Part shown: piece after piece, positions 52,323 to 62,328 of the stretch | How the letters are laid out: every line of letters begins with the position of its first letter | Numbering within the stretch: the first letter of the stretch is position 1 | From: Chloroflexota bacterium | GTDB taxonomy: Bacteria; Chloroflexota; UBA6077; JACCZL01 | Length of the DNA stretch: 64,000 bases | Reading direction: 5' to 3' | Assembly: GCA_020850535.1 (NCBI GenBank) | Contig: JADZEM010000118.1 | Location: 62,001 to 126,000, forward strand | Translations under genes and position numbers: made by a program | The notes under the pieces: model-generated | The model's database searches: none | Seen by the model: the letters and a program-made list of their open reading frames with translations, nothing else | Told to the model about the DNA's origin: nothing

Positions 52323-55088
52323 GTGCCTGAGGTCGTCGCGTCCAGGGCCGGGTCACCGCTGATGCCAGGCGGCCCCCGCTCGCCAGCCCGAGTCGTATCG
52401 CTTGCCTCCATCGGGCCGCTGGCGGTTGCCGTCGCCTTCCTGGCCATCTTCGGGTGGATGCTGCTCGCCAGCGACTTCCTTCCCTATGTCACCGACAACA
52501 ACGAGTCATTTTCCAGCCTCTGGCACGCCTACAACCTCTACCACTTCGATATCCGTGGAACGGCCGGCCTGACCGACGAGGCGTCCAGCCCGCACCCGGA
52601 GGCGCACGCCTTTCTGCACACCCACCAGGGCAACGTGCCGCGGCTGTTCGCGTTCGTGCTCTATGTGCTCGGCGCGCGGACCATCGAAAGCCAGATCGGC
52701 CTGACGACGCTGCTCGTCGGCGGCCTGACGTTTGCGTTGGTGTATCGCCTCTTCTGGCGTCTGGTTGGGCCGCTCTTCGCAACGGTCGTGTGCCTGGTGC
52801 TGGTAACGGACTACCTGTTCGTGGCGCAATGGATCGCCGTCACGTACCGCGTGTGGCACTTCGTCTTCGTGTTCGGGGTGCTGGCCTGCGTCTGCGAGCT
52901 TGGCGAGGCGAGGGCGCGCCGGGCGGCCCTGGCGCTGGCGGCGTTGTTTGCGGCCGTCTTCTACTACGAGCTGGTCTTCGCCGGTTTCGTCGCGGTCTTC
53001 GCCGGCCTGTTCGCCGGCTGGCGCTACCTGCGGCGGCCGAAACTCCTGCTGCTGAGCTGGACGCTCCAGGCGCTCGGCGCGGCGGTCGGCGTCGGGGTGC
53101 TGGCCGCGCAGCTCACCCTCCATTTCGGGTGGGCCGTGGCCGTCGAGGACTTTCGCCTGACCTTTACGGCACGCAACGCGGCGGCCTCCGACCCGGCGCT
53201 GATGGCCTACATGGTGGACTTCTTCCTGCGCCACAAGATCGTCTTCTGGCAGAACGTCGTGGATGCCCGCTCGTTTCGAACGGTCGAGCAGTTCACGCTG
53301 TTGCTCACCACGCTGCATCTCCAGTGGTACAGCCCGTTCGTGGTGTTTCAGGTGGGGATCGTGCTGGCCGGGTGGGGCGTCGGACTGGCTGGGGATGCTG
53401 TCGAGTGGGTGCACGCGCGGATGGGCCGGCGTGCTCGCCTCCCAGAGCGCCCGAACGAGGCGTCCGCCAGCATGCTGGCGCGCGGGGGCGTCGTGCTGGC
53501 CGCGCTTGGATCGACCACCGTCTTCGTGCTGCTCGCAGTCCTCCGCGACGAGGCGTTTCTGGCCCAGGGGATGACCGGGGCCTCGTTCGCGCAGCGGACG
53601 GGCGGCCTGGGCTGGGTGGTGCTCGGCGGCCTGGTTGGCGTGGTCGGGCTGGCCGCCTGGGATGGGCAGCGCGGTTGGCGCTCGCTGCTGGCGGAGCTGG
53701 GGCGATTGTCGCTGCCGCGGGTGGCGCTCACCGTGGCGCTGCTGCTGACCATTGTCCTGGTGATGCGCCAGCAGCCGTACCTCTACCTGGAGAGCAACCT
53801 CCCGATCTGGCATCGCCTGATGCACCTCGCCGCGCCGGTCTGGCTGCTGCGCCTGACCACGCTGATCCTGTGCGCGTTGGCAGCGGCCCTGGCCCTGCTC
53901 GGGCCGGGCCGCGTGCTCGGGCCGGAATGGGCGGCTCGACTCAAGGGCGTCGGGTCATACGTGGTCTGCGGGCTGCTGGCCTACTCGGCGGTCTACCTGA
54001 TCTCGCCAGGATACGTGTACAGCGGCTACCTGAGCCGCTACGCACCGCTTGCCGTGTTCGTGTTCAATGTAGCCGTGGGGATCGGCATCTGCCTGCTGCT
54101 GGCGGCGACGCTCCGCACCGCAGCGTTCGCGCGGCGCCGGCTGTCCGGCGCGACCGTTCCCAGGGCGCCGCTCTCACACATCGCCCCGCTGGTCCGAGCC
54201 GGGTTCCTGGTGGTTGCGCTCGCCGTCCTGGTCGGGTTCTGGCTCCACGTGCAGCTCGTACAGGTGCGGCTCTTTCCGCCAGACGCATTCTTGTGGGTCA
54301 AGCTGCTGGGTCAGCCGCCGTTCAAGGGGCAGAGCCTCGTGTCGAACAACTACGTCGCCCCGTTCACCATCCTCACCGGTGAGTGGGGCTACATCAACAC
54401 GACGCTTGCCCTGGACGAGATCGAGCTGACGGACGATGGGTATCGTGTCGACGTCGGCAGGCAGGAGTATCTCTGGCTGGCCGATGGTAGAACGAATCCC
54501 GCCTACCTCAAGCCTGACCTGTTTGTCTGTGCGCGCCCGCCGGTCACGTTCACCATCCTGCAGCGTGTCACCGATCAGGCCGACGAGATCGACGGGTGCG
54601 GCAGCGTCCCACTGGTCGCCAACGCCGCGGCGGGCGGCCAGCCGTACCTTCAGCACCAGCTGGTGGCCCGCGACACCTCGCCCTACGACTCCTGGGCCAT
54701 CGTGCGCCTGGATTGGGACTTCCCGCCCTTCCTCGCGCCGCTCGGAGGCGGGGCCGGCCGTCGGCGTGTCGACGTGACCCCCGAGGTGCGCAACGGTCAG
54801 ACCGTCCTGCGTGTGCGCTACGAGTACCGTCACCAGGAGGGCGTGCCAGAGCGGGGCACGCGGCTCCGCCTTGAAGGGGTGACTGGTGACGGCGGCGTCT
54901 GCACACTGGCCGAGGCTGCCGCCGCCGACTCGCTCACTGTCCCCGCCGACGTTCGTGGCCGCGTGCGGGTGCTGGTGACGCCGGCCACGGCCACGAAGGC
55001 CGGCGTGTCCTCCGCGAGCGAGGCGTTTGTTCTCGGCTCGGATCCGGCCGCCGACCCCTGCGGTGGGCGAACGGTCCGCCGGGAGTAG
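52323..55088 (+). CDS. Large polytopic membrane protein, paralogue B
   Basis: Protein of 921 aa, tandem duplicate of 49496-52264 with the same length and topology. Long stretches are nearly identical: FLPYVTDNNESFSSLWHAY, LTDEASSPHPEAHAFLHTHQ, RLFAFVLYVLGARTIESQI, FYYELVFAGF, SPGYVYSGYLSRYAPL. The N-terminal 35 residues and parts of the middle differ, and the C-terminal soluble domain keeps its cysteines (LFVCARPP, DGCGSVPL, GVCTLAE) and the tail DPCGGRTVRRE. GTG start, no ribosome-binding site. Keeping two copies with separate promoters suggests different acceptors or different expression times. Confidence 0.78.
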   Translation: MPEVVASRAGSPLMPGGPRSPARVVSLASIGPLAVAVAFLAIFGWMLLASDFLPYVTDNNESFSSLWHAYNLYHFDIRGTAGLTDEASSPHPEAHAFLHTHQGNVPRLFAFVLYVLGARTIESQIGLTTLLVGGLTFALVYRLFWRLVGPLFATVVCLVLVTDYLFVAQWIAVTYRVWHFVFVFGVLACVCELGEARARRAALALAALFAAVFYYELVFAGFVAVFAGLFAGWRYLRRPKLLLLSWTLQALGAAVGVGVLAAQLTLHFGWAVAVEDFRLTFTARNAAASDPALMAYMVDFFLRHKIVFWQNVVDARSFRTVEQFTLLLTTLHLQWYSPFVVFQVGIVLAGWGVGLAGDAVEWVHARMGRRARLPERPNEASASMLARGGVVLAALGSTTVFVLLAVLRDEAFLAQGMTGASFAQRTGGLGWVVLGGLVGVVGLAAWDGQRGWRSLLAELGRLSLPRVALTVALLLTIVLVMRQQPYLYLESNLPIWHRLMHLAAPVWLLRLTTLILCALAAALALLGPGRVLGPEWAARLKGVGSYVVCGLLAYSAVYLISPGYVYSGYLSRYAPLAVFVFNVAVGIGICLLLAATLRTAAFARRRLSGATVPRAPLSHIAPLVRAGFLVVALAVLVGFWLHVQLVQVRLFPPDAFLWVKLLGQPPFKGQSLVSNNYVAPFTILTGEWGYINTTLALDEIELTDDGYRVDVGRQEYLWLADGRTNPAYLKPDLFVCARPPVTFTILQRVTDQADEIDGCGSVPLVANAAAGGQPYLQHQLVARDTSPYDSWAIVRLDWDFPPFLAPLGGGAGRRRVDVTPEVRNGQTVLRVRYEYRHQEGVPERGTRLRLEGVTGDGGVCTLAEAAAADSLTVPADVRGRVRVLVTPATATKAGVSSASEAFVLGSDPAADPCGGRTVRRE

Positions 55089-55153
55089 CCGGCCGGGCTA
55101 GACTATCGCCGTGGGCAGCGGCCGTGTCAGCGCCGACTGCTGGGAGAAGTGTG

Positions 55154-56320
55154 ATGGCCGGTCAGCTCGACGACGTGGTGATCGTGGAGGCCGTGCGGAC
55201 GCCCATCGGACGACGGAATGGATCGCTCAAGGACGTGCGGCCTGACGAGCTGATGGCGCAGACGCTCTCGGCGCTGGTGGCGCGCGCCGGCATCGATGCC
55301 GGCCTGGTGGATGATGTGATCCTCGGCTGCGTGGCGCAGATCGGGGAGCAGGGCGCGAACGTCGCGCGGCTGGCTGTGCTGGAGGCCGGGTTCCCTGTCG
55401 AGGTGCCGGCCGTGAGCCTGGACCGGATGTGCAGCTCGGGTCAGCAGGCTGTCCACTTCGCGGCGCAGGCTATCGCCAGCGGACAGGCCGACGTGGTCAT
55501 CGCCGGGGGCGTCGAGTCGATGTCGCGGGTGCCGCTGGCCGCCGACTACCCCCAGACCTGGAGCCAGAAGCTGTCCGGGCGCTCGGATGTCGAGATCAGC
55601 ACCAACCAGGGCACCTCAGCCGACCTGATCGCCGAGCGCTGGGGCCTGTCGCGGCAGGAGCTGGACCAGTTCGCCTTCGAGAGCCACTTGAAGGCTGGCG
55701 CAGCCCGCGCGGCCGGCCGCTTCGCGTCGCAGATCGTGACCGTGGACGTGGCCGGGCCGGACGGCGCAGCTGTCCCCTTCCAGCAGGACGAGGGCATCCG
55801 GATGCCGCCCTCGCTGGAACGGATGGCGGCGCTGCAGCCGGCCTTCGACGCCGGCGGCACCGCGACTGCAGCCAACGCCAGCCAGATCTCGGACGGGGCA
55901 GCGGCGCTCCTGCTGACCTCTCGACAGAAGGCGGCCCAGCTCGGGCTGCGTCCGCGCGCCCGGCTGCGCTCGACGGCCGTCGTCGGCTCGGACCCGCTGC
56001 TGATGCTGACCGGCCCGATCCCCGCCACCCACAAGGTGCTGGACCGGGCCGGCATGGCGCTGTCGGACGTGGACGTCGTCGAGATCAACGAGGCGTTTGC
56101 GTCGGTCGTGCTGGCCTGGGCGCGCGAGTTGGAACCCGACATGGCGAAGGTCAACCCGAACGGCGGCGCGATTGCACTCGGGCACCCGCTGGGGGCCACC
56201 GGCGCGATCTTGCTGACCAAGCTGCTCTACGAGCTGGAGCGGCAGGACAAGGCGGTGGGCTTGCAGACCATGTGCGTCGGCTTCGGGCAGGCGACGGCCA
56301 CCATCGTCGAGCGCGAGTAG
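55154..56320 (+). CDS. Acetyl-CoA acyltransferase (thiolase)
   Basis: Thiolase of 388 aa that condenses two acyl-CoA molecules or cleaves 3-ketoacyl-CoA. Catalytic residues: Cys93 in SLDRMCSSGQQAV, His344 in GGAIALGHPLGATGA and Cys374 in MCVGFGQATA; the NEAFA motif is present in DVVEINEAFASVVLAW. ATG 55154 follows GGGAGAAG. The protein is closest to the acetyl-CoA C-acyltransferases of fatty-acid degradation and steroid-type pathways; degradative versus biosynthetic use cannot be told. It is encoded alone, downstream of the duplicated membrane proteins, with TAGACT about 50 bp upstream as a possible -10. Confidence 0.95.
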   Translation: MAGQLDDVVIVEAVRTPIGRRNGSLKDVRPDELMAQTLSALVARAGIDAGLVDDVILGCVAQIGEQGANVARLAVLEAGFPVEVPAVSLDRMCSSGQQAVHFAAQAIASGQADVVIAGGVESMSRVPLAADYPQTWSQKLSGRSDVEISTNQGTSADLIAERWGLSRQELDQFAFESHLKAGAARAAGRFASQIVTVDVAGPDGAAVPFQQDEGIRMPPSLERMAALQPAFDAGGTATAANASQISDGAAALLLTSRQKAAQLGLRPRARLRSTAVVGSDPLLMLTGPIPATHKVLDRAGMALSDVDVVEINEAFASVVLAWARELEPDMAKVNPNGGAIALGHPLGATGAILLTKLLYELERQDKAVGLQTMCVGFGQATATIVERE

Positions 56321-56383
56321 GTCGGCGGCGCGCAGCGACGTTGCTCGCGCCCGGCGGCGAACGGCGGATGCCGGACCCCGGAC

Positions 56384-56410
56384 CCCCCTCTCCCGTCGAC
56401 GGAGAGGGGG
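56384..56410. repeat. Perfect 10-bp inverted repeat between convergent genes
   Basis: CCCCCTCTCC (56384-56393) and GGAGAGGGGG (56401-56410) flank CGTCGAC. It lies between the thiolase and VOC genes that converge here. There is no T-run on either strand, so it is a dispersed hairpin repeat or a weak terminator. Confidence 0.7.
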
Positions 56411-56431
56411 CGGGGGTCTGGGGGATCTGAC

Positions 56432-56809
56432 CTACTTCGCGTTGCTGTCCATCTCGAAGACGCCGAACATGTTGCCGTCCAGGTCGAGCGCGTAGGCCAC
56501 CCAGCCCATGCCGGGCACCGGCATCTTCTCCAGGCAGATCGTCCCGCCAGCGGACCTGATGGCCTCGACAGCGGCGTCTACCGAGGGGACGCCCATCGTG
56601 TTGGTGGTCCCCGGCGGCATGCCGTCCTGGCGGATCAGCATGCCGCCGTTGATGCCGGCCTCGCCGTCCGGGCCGGTGGTGACCATCCAGTACTTCATGT
56701 TCGGGTCACCCGAGAATTCCTGGAACCGCCAGTCGAAGAGCTTTGAGTAGAACGCCTGGGCCTTCTCCGGGTCCGACACGCTGAGCTCGAAATGAACAGG
56801 TCGGGGCAT
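56432..56809 (-). CDS. VOC family (glyoxalase-like) protein
   Basis: Single-chain VOC protein of 125 aa with two beta-alpha-beta-beta-beta modules: MPRPVHFELSVSDPEKAQAFYSKLFDWRF and TNTMGVPSVDAAVEAIRSAGG. Candidate metal ligands are His6 (VHFELSV), Glu near the C-terminus (FGVFEMDSN) and residues in the middle. This type (small, Pro-Arg-Pro-Val-His-Phe start) is usually annotated as a glyoxalase/bleomycin resistance protein of unknown substrate. The start is ATG 56809; the long open frame upstream is not coding. Confidence 0.9.
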   Translation of the reverse strand: MPRPVHFELSVSDPEKAQAFYSKLFDWRFQEFSGDPNMKYWMVTTGPDGEAGINGGMLIRQDGMPPGTTNTMGVPSVDAAVEAIRSAGGTICLEKMPVPGMGWVAYALDLDGNMFGVFEMDSNAK

Positions 56810-57048
56810 GGAGGCCTCCACAGCGCGCCGCGAGGAGTGCGGCGACCACGCCACGAGGATGGAGTAGCTGCATGGTCGTGGCCGCCGCGGCGGCGTGCAT
56901 ATGCACACTCCCAGCCTACGATACGAACAGATGTTCTGCAAGCCCCTGAGCGTTACGGATAGATCACACGTTCTACTGGCTGGTGTGACTGCCTGCCCTT
57001 GCCCGCGGCGCTGCTGCGCGGCGATCTTGGCGGGCGGCGGCCGGTGAC

Positions 57049-57618
57049 TCAGCCGGAGCGGCTCGGCGCCCCGATCGCCTGAACGCCTCGGCGTGCGGCA
57101 CCCGCGCCTGCCAGCGCCTCTGTATCCGACCCGAGCGCCAGCGTGCCCTTCACCAGCCGGCCCAGTTCCTGCACCATGCCGGGCCACTGGGTGTCGCCAA
57201 ACGCCTGAACGATGCCGTCCTGGGCGTCGCGCCAGCGGGGGATCGCCCGTGCCAGCAGGTCGCGCCCGGGATCGCTCAGGCCAAACTGAATCTGGCGGCT
57301 GCCCTGGGCGGGGCGGGCCTCGATCAGCCCATCGGTCCGCAGCAGCTTCAGATTCCGGGTCAAGGTCGTCCGATCCATGACCAGCCCGTGCGCCAGGTCG
57401 TTGGTGGTCACCCAGCCGGCGAGCGCCAGGGCGCTCAGAATGGTGAACTGGGTGGAGCGGATGCCGACCGCGGCCAGGGCGCGATCGAAATGCTGGGTCA
57501 CGGCTCGGGAGGCCCGGCGCAGATTGAATCCTGCGCACGTCGAGGCGATGCCGAGGCTGATCTGCCGCAGGGTCTCAGGGTCGCTTGACGGAAATTCTGG
57601 CGGGAGTGAGTCGACCAC
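57049..57618 (-). CDS. MarR family transcriptional regulator
   Basis: Winged-helix regulator of 189 aa. The DNA-binding core is visible: VGIRSTQFTILSALALAGWVTTNDLAHGLVMDRTTLTRNLKLLRTDGLIEARPAQGSRQIQFGLSDPGRDLL, with MDRTTLTRNLKLL as the recognition helix and the usual arginine in the wing. It starts with GTG 57618. The long N-terminus (about 35 residues) includes ISLGIASTCAGFNLRRASRAVTQHFD, the dimerisation helix. An 8-bp inverted repeat directly upstream (57621-57656) is a probable autoregulatory operator. The target may be the divergent nuo operon or its own expression; neither is shown. Confidence 0.93.
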   Translation of the reverse strand: MVDSLPPEFPSSDPETLRQISLGIASTCAGFNLRRASRAVTQHFDRALAAVGIRSTQFTILSALALAGWVTTNDLAHGLVMDRTTLTRNLKLLRTDGLIEARPAQGSRQIQFGLSDPGRDLLARAIPRWRDAQDGIVQAFGDTQWPGMVQELGRLVKGTLALGSDTEALAGAGAARRGVQAIGAPSRSG

Positions 57619-57620
57619 GG

Positions 57621-57656
57621 TAGTCTTTCTAAAAGAGCATCACTCTACAAAGACTA
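57621..57656. promoter_or_regulatory. Probable MarR operator
   Basis: TAGTCTTT (57621-57628) and AAAGACTA (57649-57656) are perfect inverted repeats, with a nested AGAG-CATCA-CTCT between them. The site starts 3 bp upstream of the MarR GTG start. It is AT-rich in an otherwise GC-rich sequence, as expected for a regulator-binding promoter region. Confidence 0.6.
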
Positions 57657-57777
57657 GTGTACCGCTGAACGTGGGCGCGCGGCGTTGACGTGAGCGGACC
57701 ATCCTGCTACGCTCACGGCGCGGCGGTGGCCAGCCCGGCATGCCCGGGGGCCGTTGCCCACGTCTGTGAGGCAGGTC

Positions 57778-57783
57778 TATACT
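57778..57783 (+). promoter_or_regulatory. -10-like TATACT upstream of the nuo operon
   Basis: TATACT lies 131 bp before the nuoA GTG. It is the only good -10 match in the MarR-nuoA interval. A leader of about 120 nt would result. Confidence 0.4.
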
Positions 57784-57914
57784 GCCTCGGAAACGAGCGA
57801 TGAAGGGGCTCTCCAGGCGAGTCCAGCCGGCATTGGTGCACGGAAGGACACTGGCCGTTCAACGCGCGGCACGCGTGGCGTCCCCGACGACGAGCCAGTT
57901 TCGAGGTTCCTTCA

Positions 57915-58268
57915 GTGTCTGACTACACCGGGCTGTTCGTGTACCTGTTCCTGGCGGCGGCAATTGTCACCGTCATCGTCGCCATCTCTGGTCTGCTTTC
58001 CCCGAGGCGTCCGTCCGAGGCGAAGTATCGCCCGTACGAGTGCGGCGTCTCCGAGGTCGAGAGCACCGAGCACCGATGGCCCGTACGCTTCGCGCTGGTC
58101 GCGATGCTGTTCCTCGTGTTCGACGTGGAAGCGCTGTTCTTCTACCCCTGGGCCATCCTCGTTCGCGAGCTGCGGTGGACCGGGATCATCGCCATCGCCG
58201 GGTTCTTCGCAGTGCTCGGCGTTGGATACGTCTACGCACGCGCCCGTGGCGCGCTGAAATGGCGGTAA
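57915..58268 (+). CDS. nuoA: NADH-quinone oxidoreductase subunit A
   Basis: Membrane subunit of respiratory complex I, 117 aa, with three transmembrane helices. Family motifs are present: the loop [44 protein letters not shown] contains the conserved ECG (Cys, conformational-switch loop) and FDVE segments. GTG 57915 begins VSDYTGLF. NuoA sits by the quinone site and links the membrane arm to NuoB/NuoD/NuoH. It is the first gene of a tightly packed nuoABCDEFG run that continues beyond the window. Confidence 0.97.
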   Translation: MSDYTGLFVYLFLAAAIVTVIVAISGLLSPRRPSEAKYRPYECGVSEVESTEHRWPVRFALVAMLFLVFDVEALFFYPWAILVRELRWTGIIAIAGFFAVLGVGYVYARARGALKWR

Positions 58269-58272
58269 CCGC

Positions 58273-58764
<492 letters not shown>

Positions 58765-58766
58765 CG

Positions 58767-59264
58767 ATGACCGTTGCCGAAGAGTCGCTGACCGAGGCGT
58801 TTCCCGACGCCGTGCATGGGGTCTCCCAGGACGGCATCCCCTACCTTCTGGTGCGGCCAGATCAGCTTGTCGAGACGCTGCGCCGCCTGCGCGACGATCT
58901 CGACTACGTGCGCTGGCTGGATGTGACGGCGGTGGACGAGCCGAACGTCGAGCCGCGCTTCGAGTTGCAGTACCTGCTCTATTCGATGGTGGACCGCCGC
59001 TGGGTCCGTATCAAGACGCAGACGGACGACGCCGTGCCAACGGTCACCGAGGTCTTCCCGGGAGCCGACTGGTACGAGCGCGAGGTTTTCGACCTCTTCG
59101 GGATCACCTTCGAGGGGCACCCGAACCTGACGCGCCTGATGATGCCGGACGACTGGGAAGGTCACCCCCTGCGCCGTGACTACCCGATAGGCGGCGAGCA
59201 GGTCGATTTCACCGTCACCCGTGAGGTCTACGGGACCGGCGGCGGCAACGAGCTGCGAGGCTGA
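58767..59264 (+). CDS. nuoC: NADH-quinone oxidoreductase subunit C
   Basis: Peripheral 30-kDa subunit of complex I, 165 aa, not fused to NuoD as it is in E. coli. The C-terminal signature is complete: DWYEREVFDLFGITFEGHPNLTRLMMPDDWEGHPLRRDYP. ATG 58767 lies 2 bp after the nuoB stop codon; the open frame further upstream is inside nuoB. It contacts NuoB and NuoD and has no cofactor of its own. Confidence 0.97.
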   Translation: MTVAEESLTEAFPDAVHGVSQDGIPYLLVRPDQLVETLRRLRDDLDYVRWLDVTAVDEPNVEPRFELQYLLYSMVDRRWVRIKTQTDDAVPTVTEVFPGADWYEREVFDLFGITFEGHPNLTRLMMPDDWEGHPLRRDYPIGGEQVDFTVTREVYGTGGGNELRG

Positions 59265-59266
59265 CG

Positions 59267-60454
59267 ATGGCAATCGAAGCGCGGCGCACGAGCAACACGC
59301 TGCACATCAACATGGGGCCGCAGCACCCCAGCACCCATGGCGTGCTGCGCCTGGAGCTGGAGCTGGACGGCGAGGTCGTCGTCTCGTGCAAGCCGGTCAT
59401 CGGCTACCTGCACACCGGCATCGAGAAGACGTTCGAGGCGAAATCGTACCTGCACGGCCTGACGCTCACGGATCGGATGGACTACCTCAATCCGATGGGC
59501 AACAACCTGGCCTACTGCCTCAGCATCGAGAAGCTGTTCGACTGCGAGATCCCCGAGCGGGCGACGGTCGGTCGGGTGCTGCTGGCCGAGCTGACGCGGA
59601 TCAACTCGCACCTCGTGTTCGTCGGAACGGCCGGCTTCGACCTGGGGGCGAGCTCGGTCTTCCTCTACTGCCTCCGCGAGCGCGAGAAGCTGCTGGATCT
59701 CTTCGAGTGGCTGACCGGCCAGCGGATGATGACCAGCTTCATTCGGCCGGGCGGCCTCGCCTCGGACTTCGAGCCGGAGTGGCTGACGGCCTGCGAGGCG
59801 TTCCTGGACGAGATGCCGAAGAACATCGACGAGTACGAGTCGCTGTTGACCAACAATCCGCTCTTCAAGGAGCGGATGATCGGCGTCGGCATCCTCAAGC
59901 CGGAGGACGCGATTGCCTGGGGCGTCAGCGGACCGCCGCTGCGGGCGTCAGGTGTCGCGCAGGACTTGCGGAAGACAAACCCGTACCTGGGCTACGAGAC
60001 CTACGACTTCGACGCTATCGTGGCGGACGGCGGCGACTGCTACTCCCGCTACAAGGTGCGGGTGGCCGAGCTGCGCGAGGCGGTGAAGATCGCCAAGCAG
60101 GCGCTGAAGCGGATGCCGGGCGGCTCTGTGCGGACCTCGAACCGCAAGGTGATGCCGCCGCCGCGTGAGGAGCTTGGCACGTCGATGGAGTCGCTGATCC
60201 ATCACTTCAAGCTGTTCACCGAGGGCATCAAGCCGCCGGCCGGCGAAGCGTACGTGCCGGTTGAGTCGCCGCGCGGCGAGCTCGGCTTCTACATCGTGAG
60301 TGACGGCTCTGGAAAGCCGGTCCGCGTGCACGAGCGGGCGCCGACTTTCGCGAACGTGCAGGCTATCCCGCTTATGGCCAGGGGGGCGCTGGTGGCAGAC
60401 CTGATTGCCGTCATCGCGAGCATGGACCCGGTCATGGGCGAGGTCGATAGATAG
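59267..60454 (+). CDS. nuoD: NADH-quinone oxidoreductase subunit D
   Basis: 49-kDa subunit of complex I, 395 aa, forming the quinone-reduction pocket with NuoB. Signatures: INMGPQHPSTHGVLRLELELDGE (His pair near the quinone head group), GYLHTGIEKTFE, and the C-terminal RAPTFANVQAIPLMARGALVADLIAVIASMDPVMGEVDR. ATG 59267 follows the nuoC stop by 2 bp. Evolutionarily it is related to the large subunit of NiFe hydrogenases, but the hydrogenase Cys motifs are absent as expected. Confidence 0.98.
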   Translation: MAIEARRTSNTLHINMGPQHPSTHGVLRLELELDGEVVVSCKPVIGYLHTGIEKTFEAKSYLHGLTLTDRMDYLNPMGNNLAYCLSIEKLFDCEIPERATVGRVLLAELTRINSHLVFVGTAGFDLGASSVFLYCLREREKLLDLFEWLTGQRMMTSFIRPGGLASDFEPEWLTACEAFLDEMPKNIDEYESLLTNNPLFKERMIGVGILKPEDAIAWGVSGPPLRASGVAQDLRKTNPYLGYETYDFDAIVADGGDCYSRYKVRVAELREAVKIAKQALKRMPGGSVRTSNRKVMPPPREELGTSMESLIHHFKLFTEGIKPPAGEAYVPVESPRGELGFYIVSDGSGKPVRVHERAPTFANVQAIPLMARGALVADLIAVIASMDPVMGEVDR

Positions 60455-60468
60455 GCGGCGAGCGCTCG

Positions 60469-60987
60469 ATGCTGCTTTCAGAAGAGACCCGCGACAAGAT
60501 CCTGATCGAGGTCAGGAAGTATCCCCAGACCCGCACGGCGCTCCTGCCAGCCCTCAAGCTGGCGCAGCGCCAGGTCGGCTGGCTGCCGCCCGAGGCGATC
60601 TCCGAGGTCGCCGACCTGGTTGGCGTGTCCTCGGCGTCGGCCAACGAGCTGGCCACGTTCTACTCGATGCTCAACACCGAGCACCGTGTGGATATGAAGG
60701 TCGAGGTCTGCGTGCAGTTGCCGTGTGCGCTGCGCGGCGCGGACACGCTGCTCGAAGCCCTCTCCCAGGGGCTGGGCATTGGCGTCGGCGAGACGACGCC
60801 GGACGGCAAGCTGGAGCTGCACCGCACGCACGAGTGCTTCGGCTCCTGTAATCGTGCGCCGATGTGCCGCCTCAACGACGAGTACCGCGAGGACTTGACG
60901 CCCGAGGCCACTCGCGCGCTGATCGACGAGCTGAAGGCGGCGCGCGGCGTCAACGGGCGGGCCACACCGCCAGCGGCGGGGGCGTAG
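60469..60987 (+). CDS. nuoE: NADH-quinone oxidoreductase subunit E
   Basis: 24-kDa thioredoxin-fold subunit of the NADH-oxidising module, 172 aa. It has the 2Fe-2S ligands CVQLPC and ECFGSC, with N-terminal helices RTALLPALKLAQRQVGWLPPEAISEVADLVGV typical of the family. Presence of nuoE, nuoF and nuoG shows that this complex takes electrons from NADH, unlike the NuoEFG-less 11-subunit enzymes of some lineages. Confidence 0.97.
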   Translation: MLLSEETRDKILIEVRKYPQTRTALLPALKLAQRQVGWLPPEAISEVADLVGVSSASANELATFYSMLNTEHRVDMKVEVCVQLPCALRGADTLLEALSQGLGIGVGETTPDGKLELHRTHECFGSCNRAPMCRLNDEYREDLTPEATRALIDELKAARGVNGRATPPAAGA

Positions 60988-60993
60988 CACACG

Positions 60994-62324
<1,331 letters not shown>

Positions 62325-62328
<4 letters not shown>

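Noticed and set aside
56384-56410. Intrinsic terminator between the thiolase and VOC genes
   Set aside because: The stem is perfect, but neither strand has a T-tract after it; listed as an inverted repeat only.
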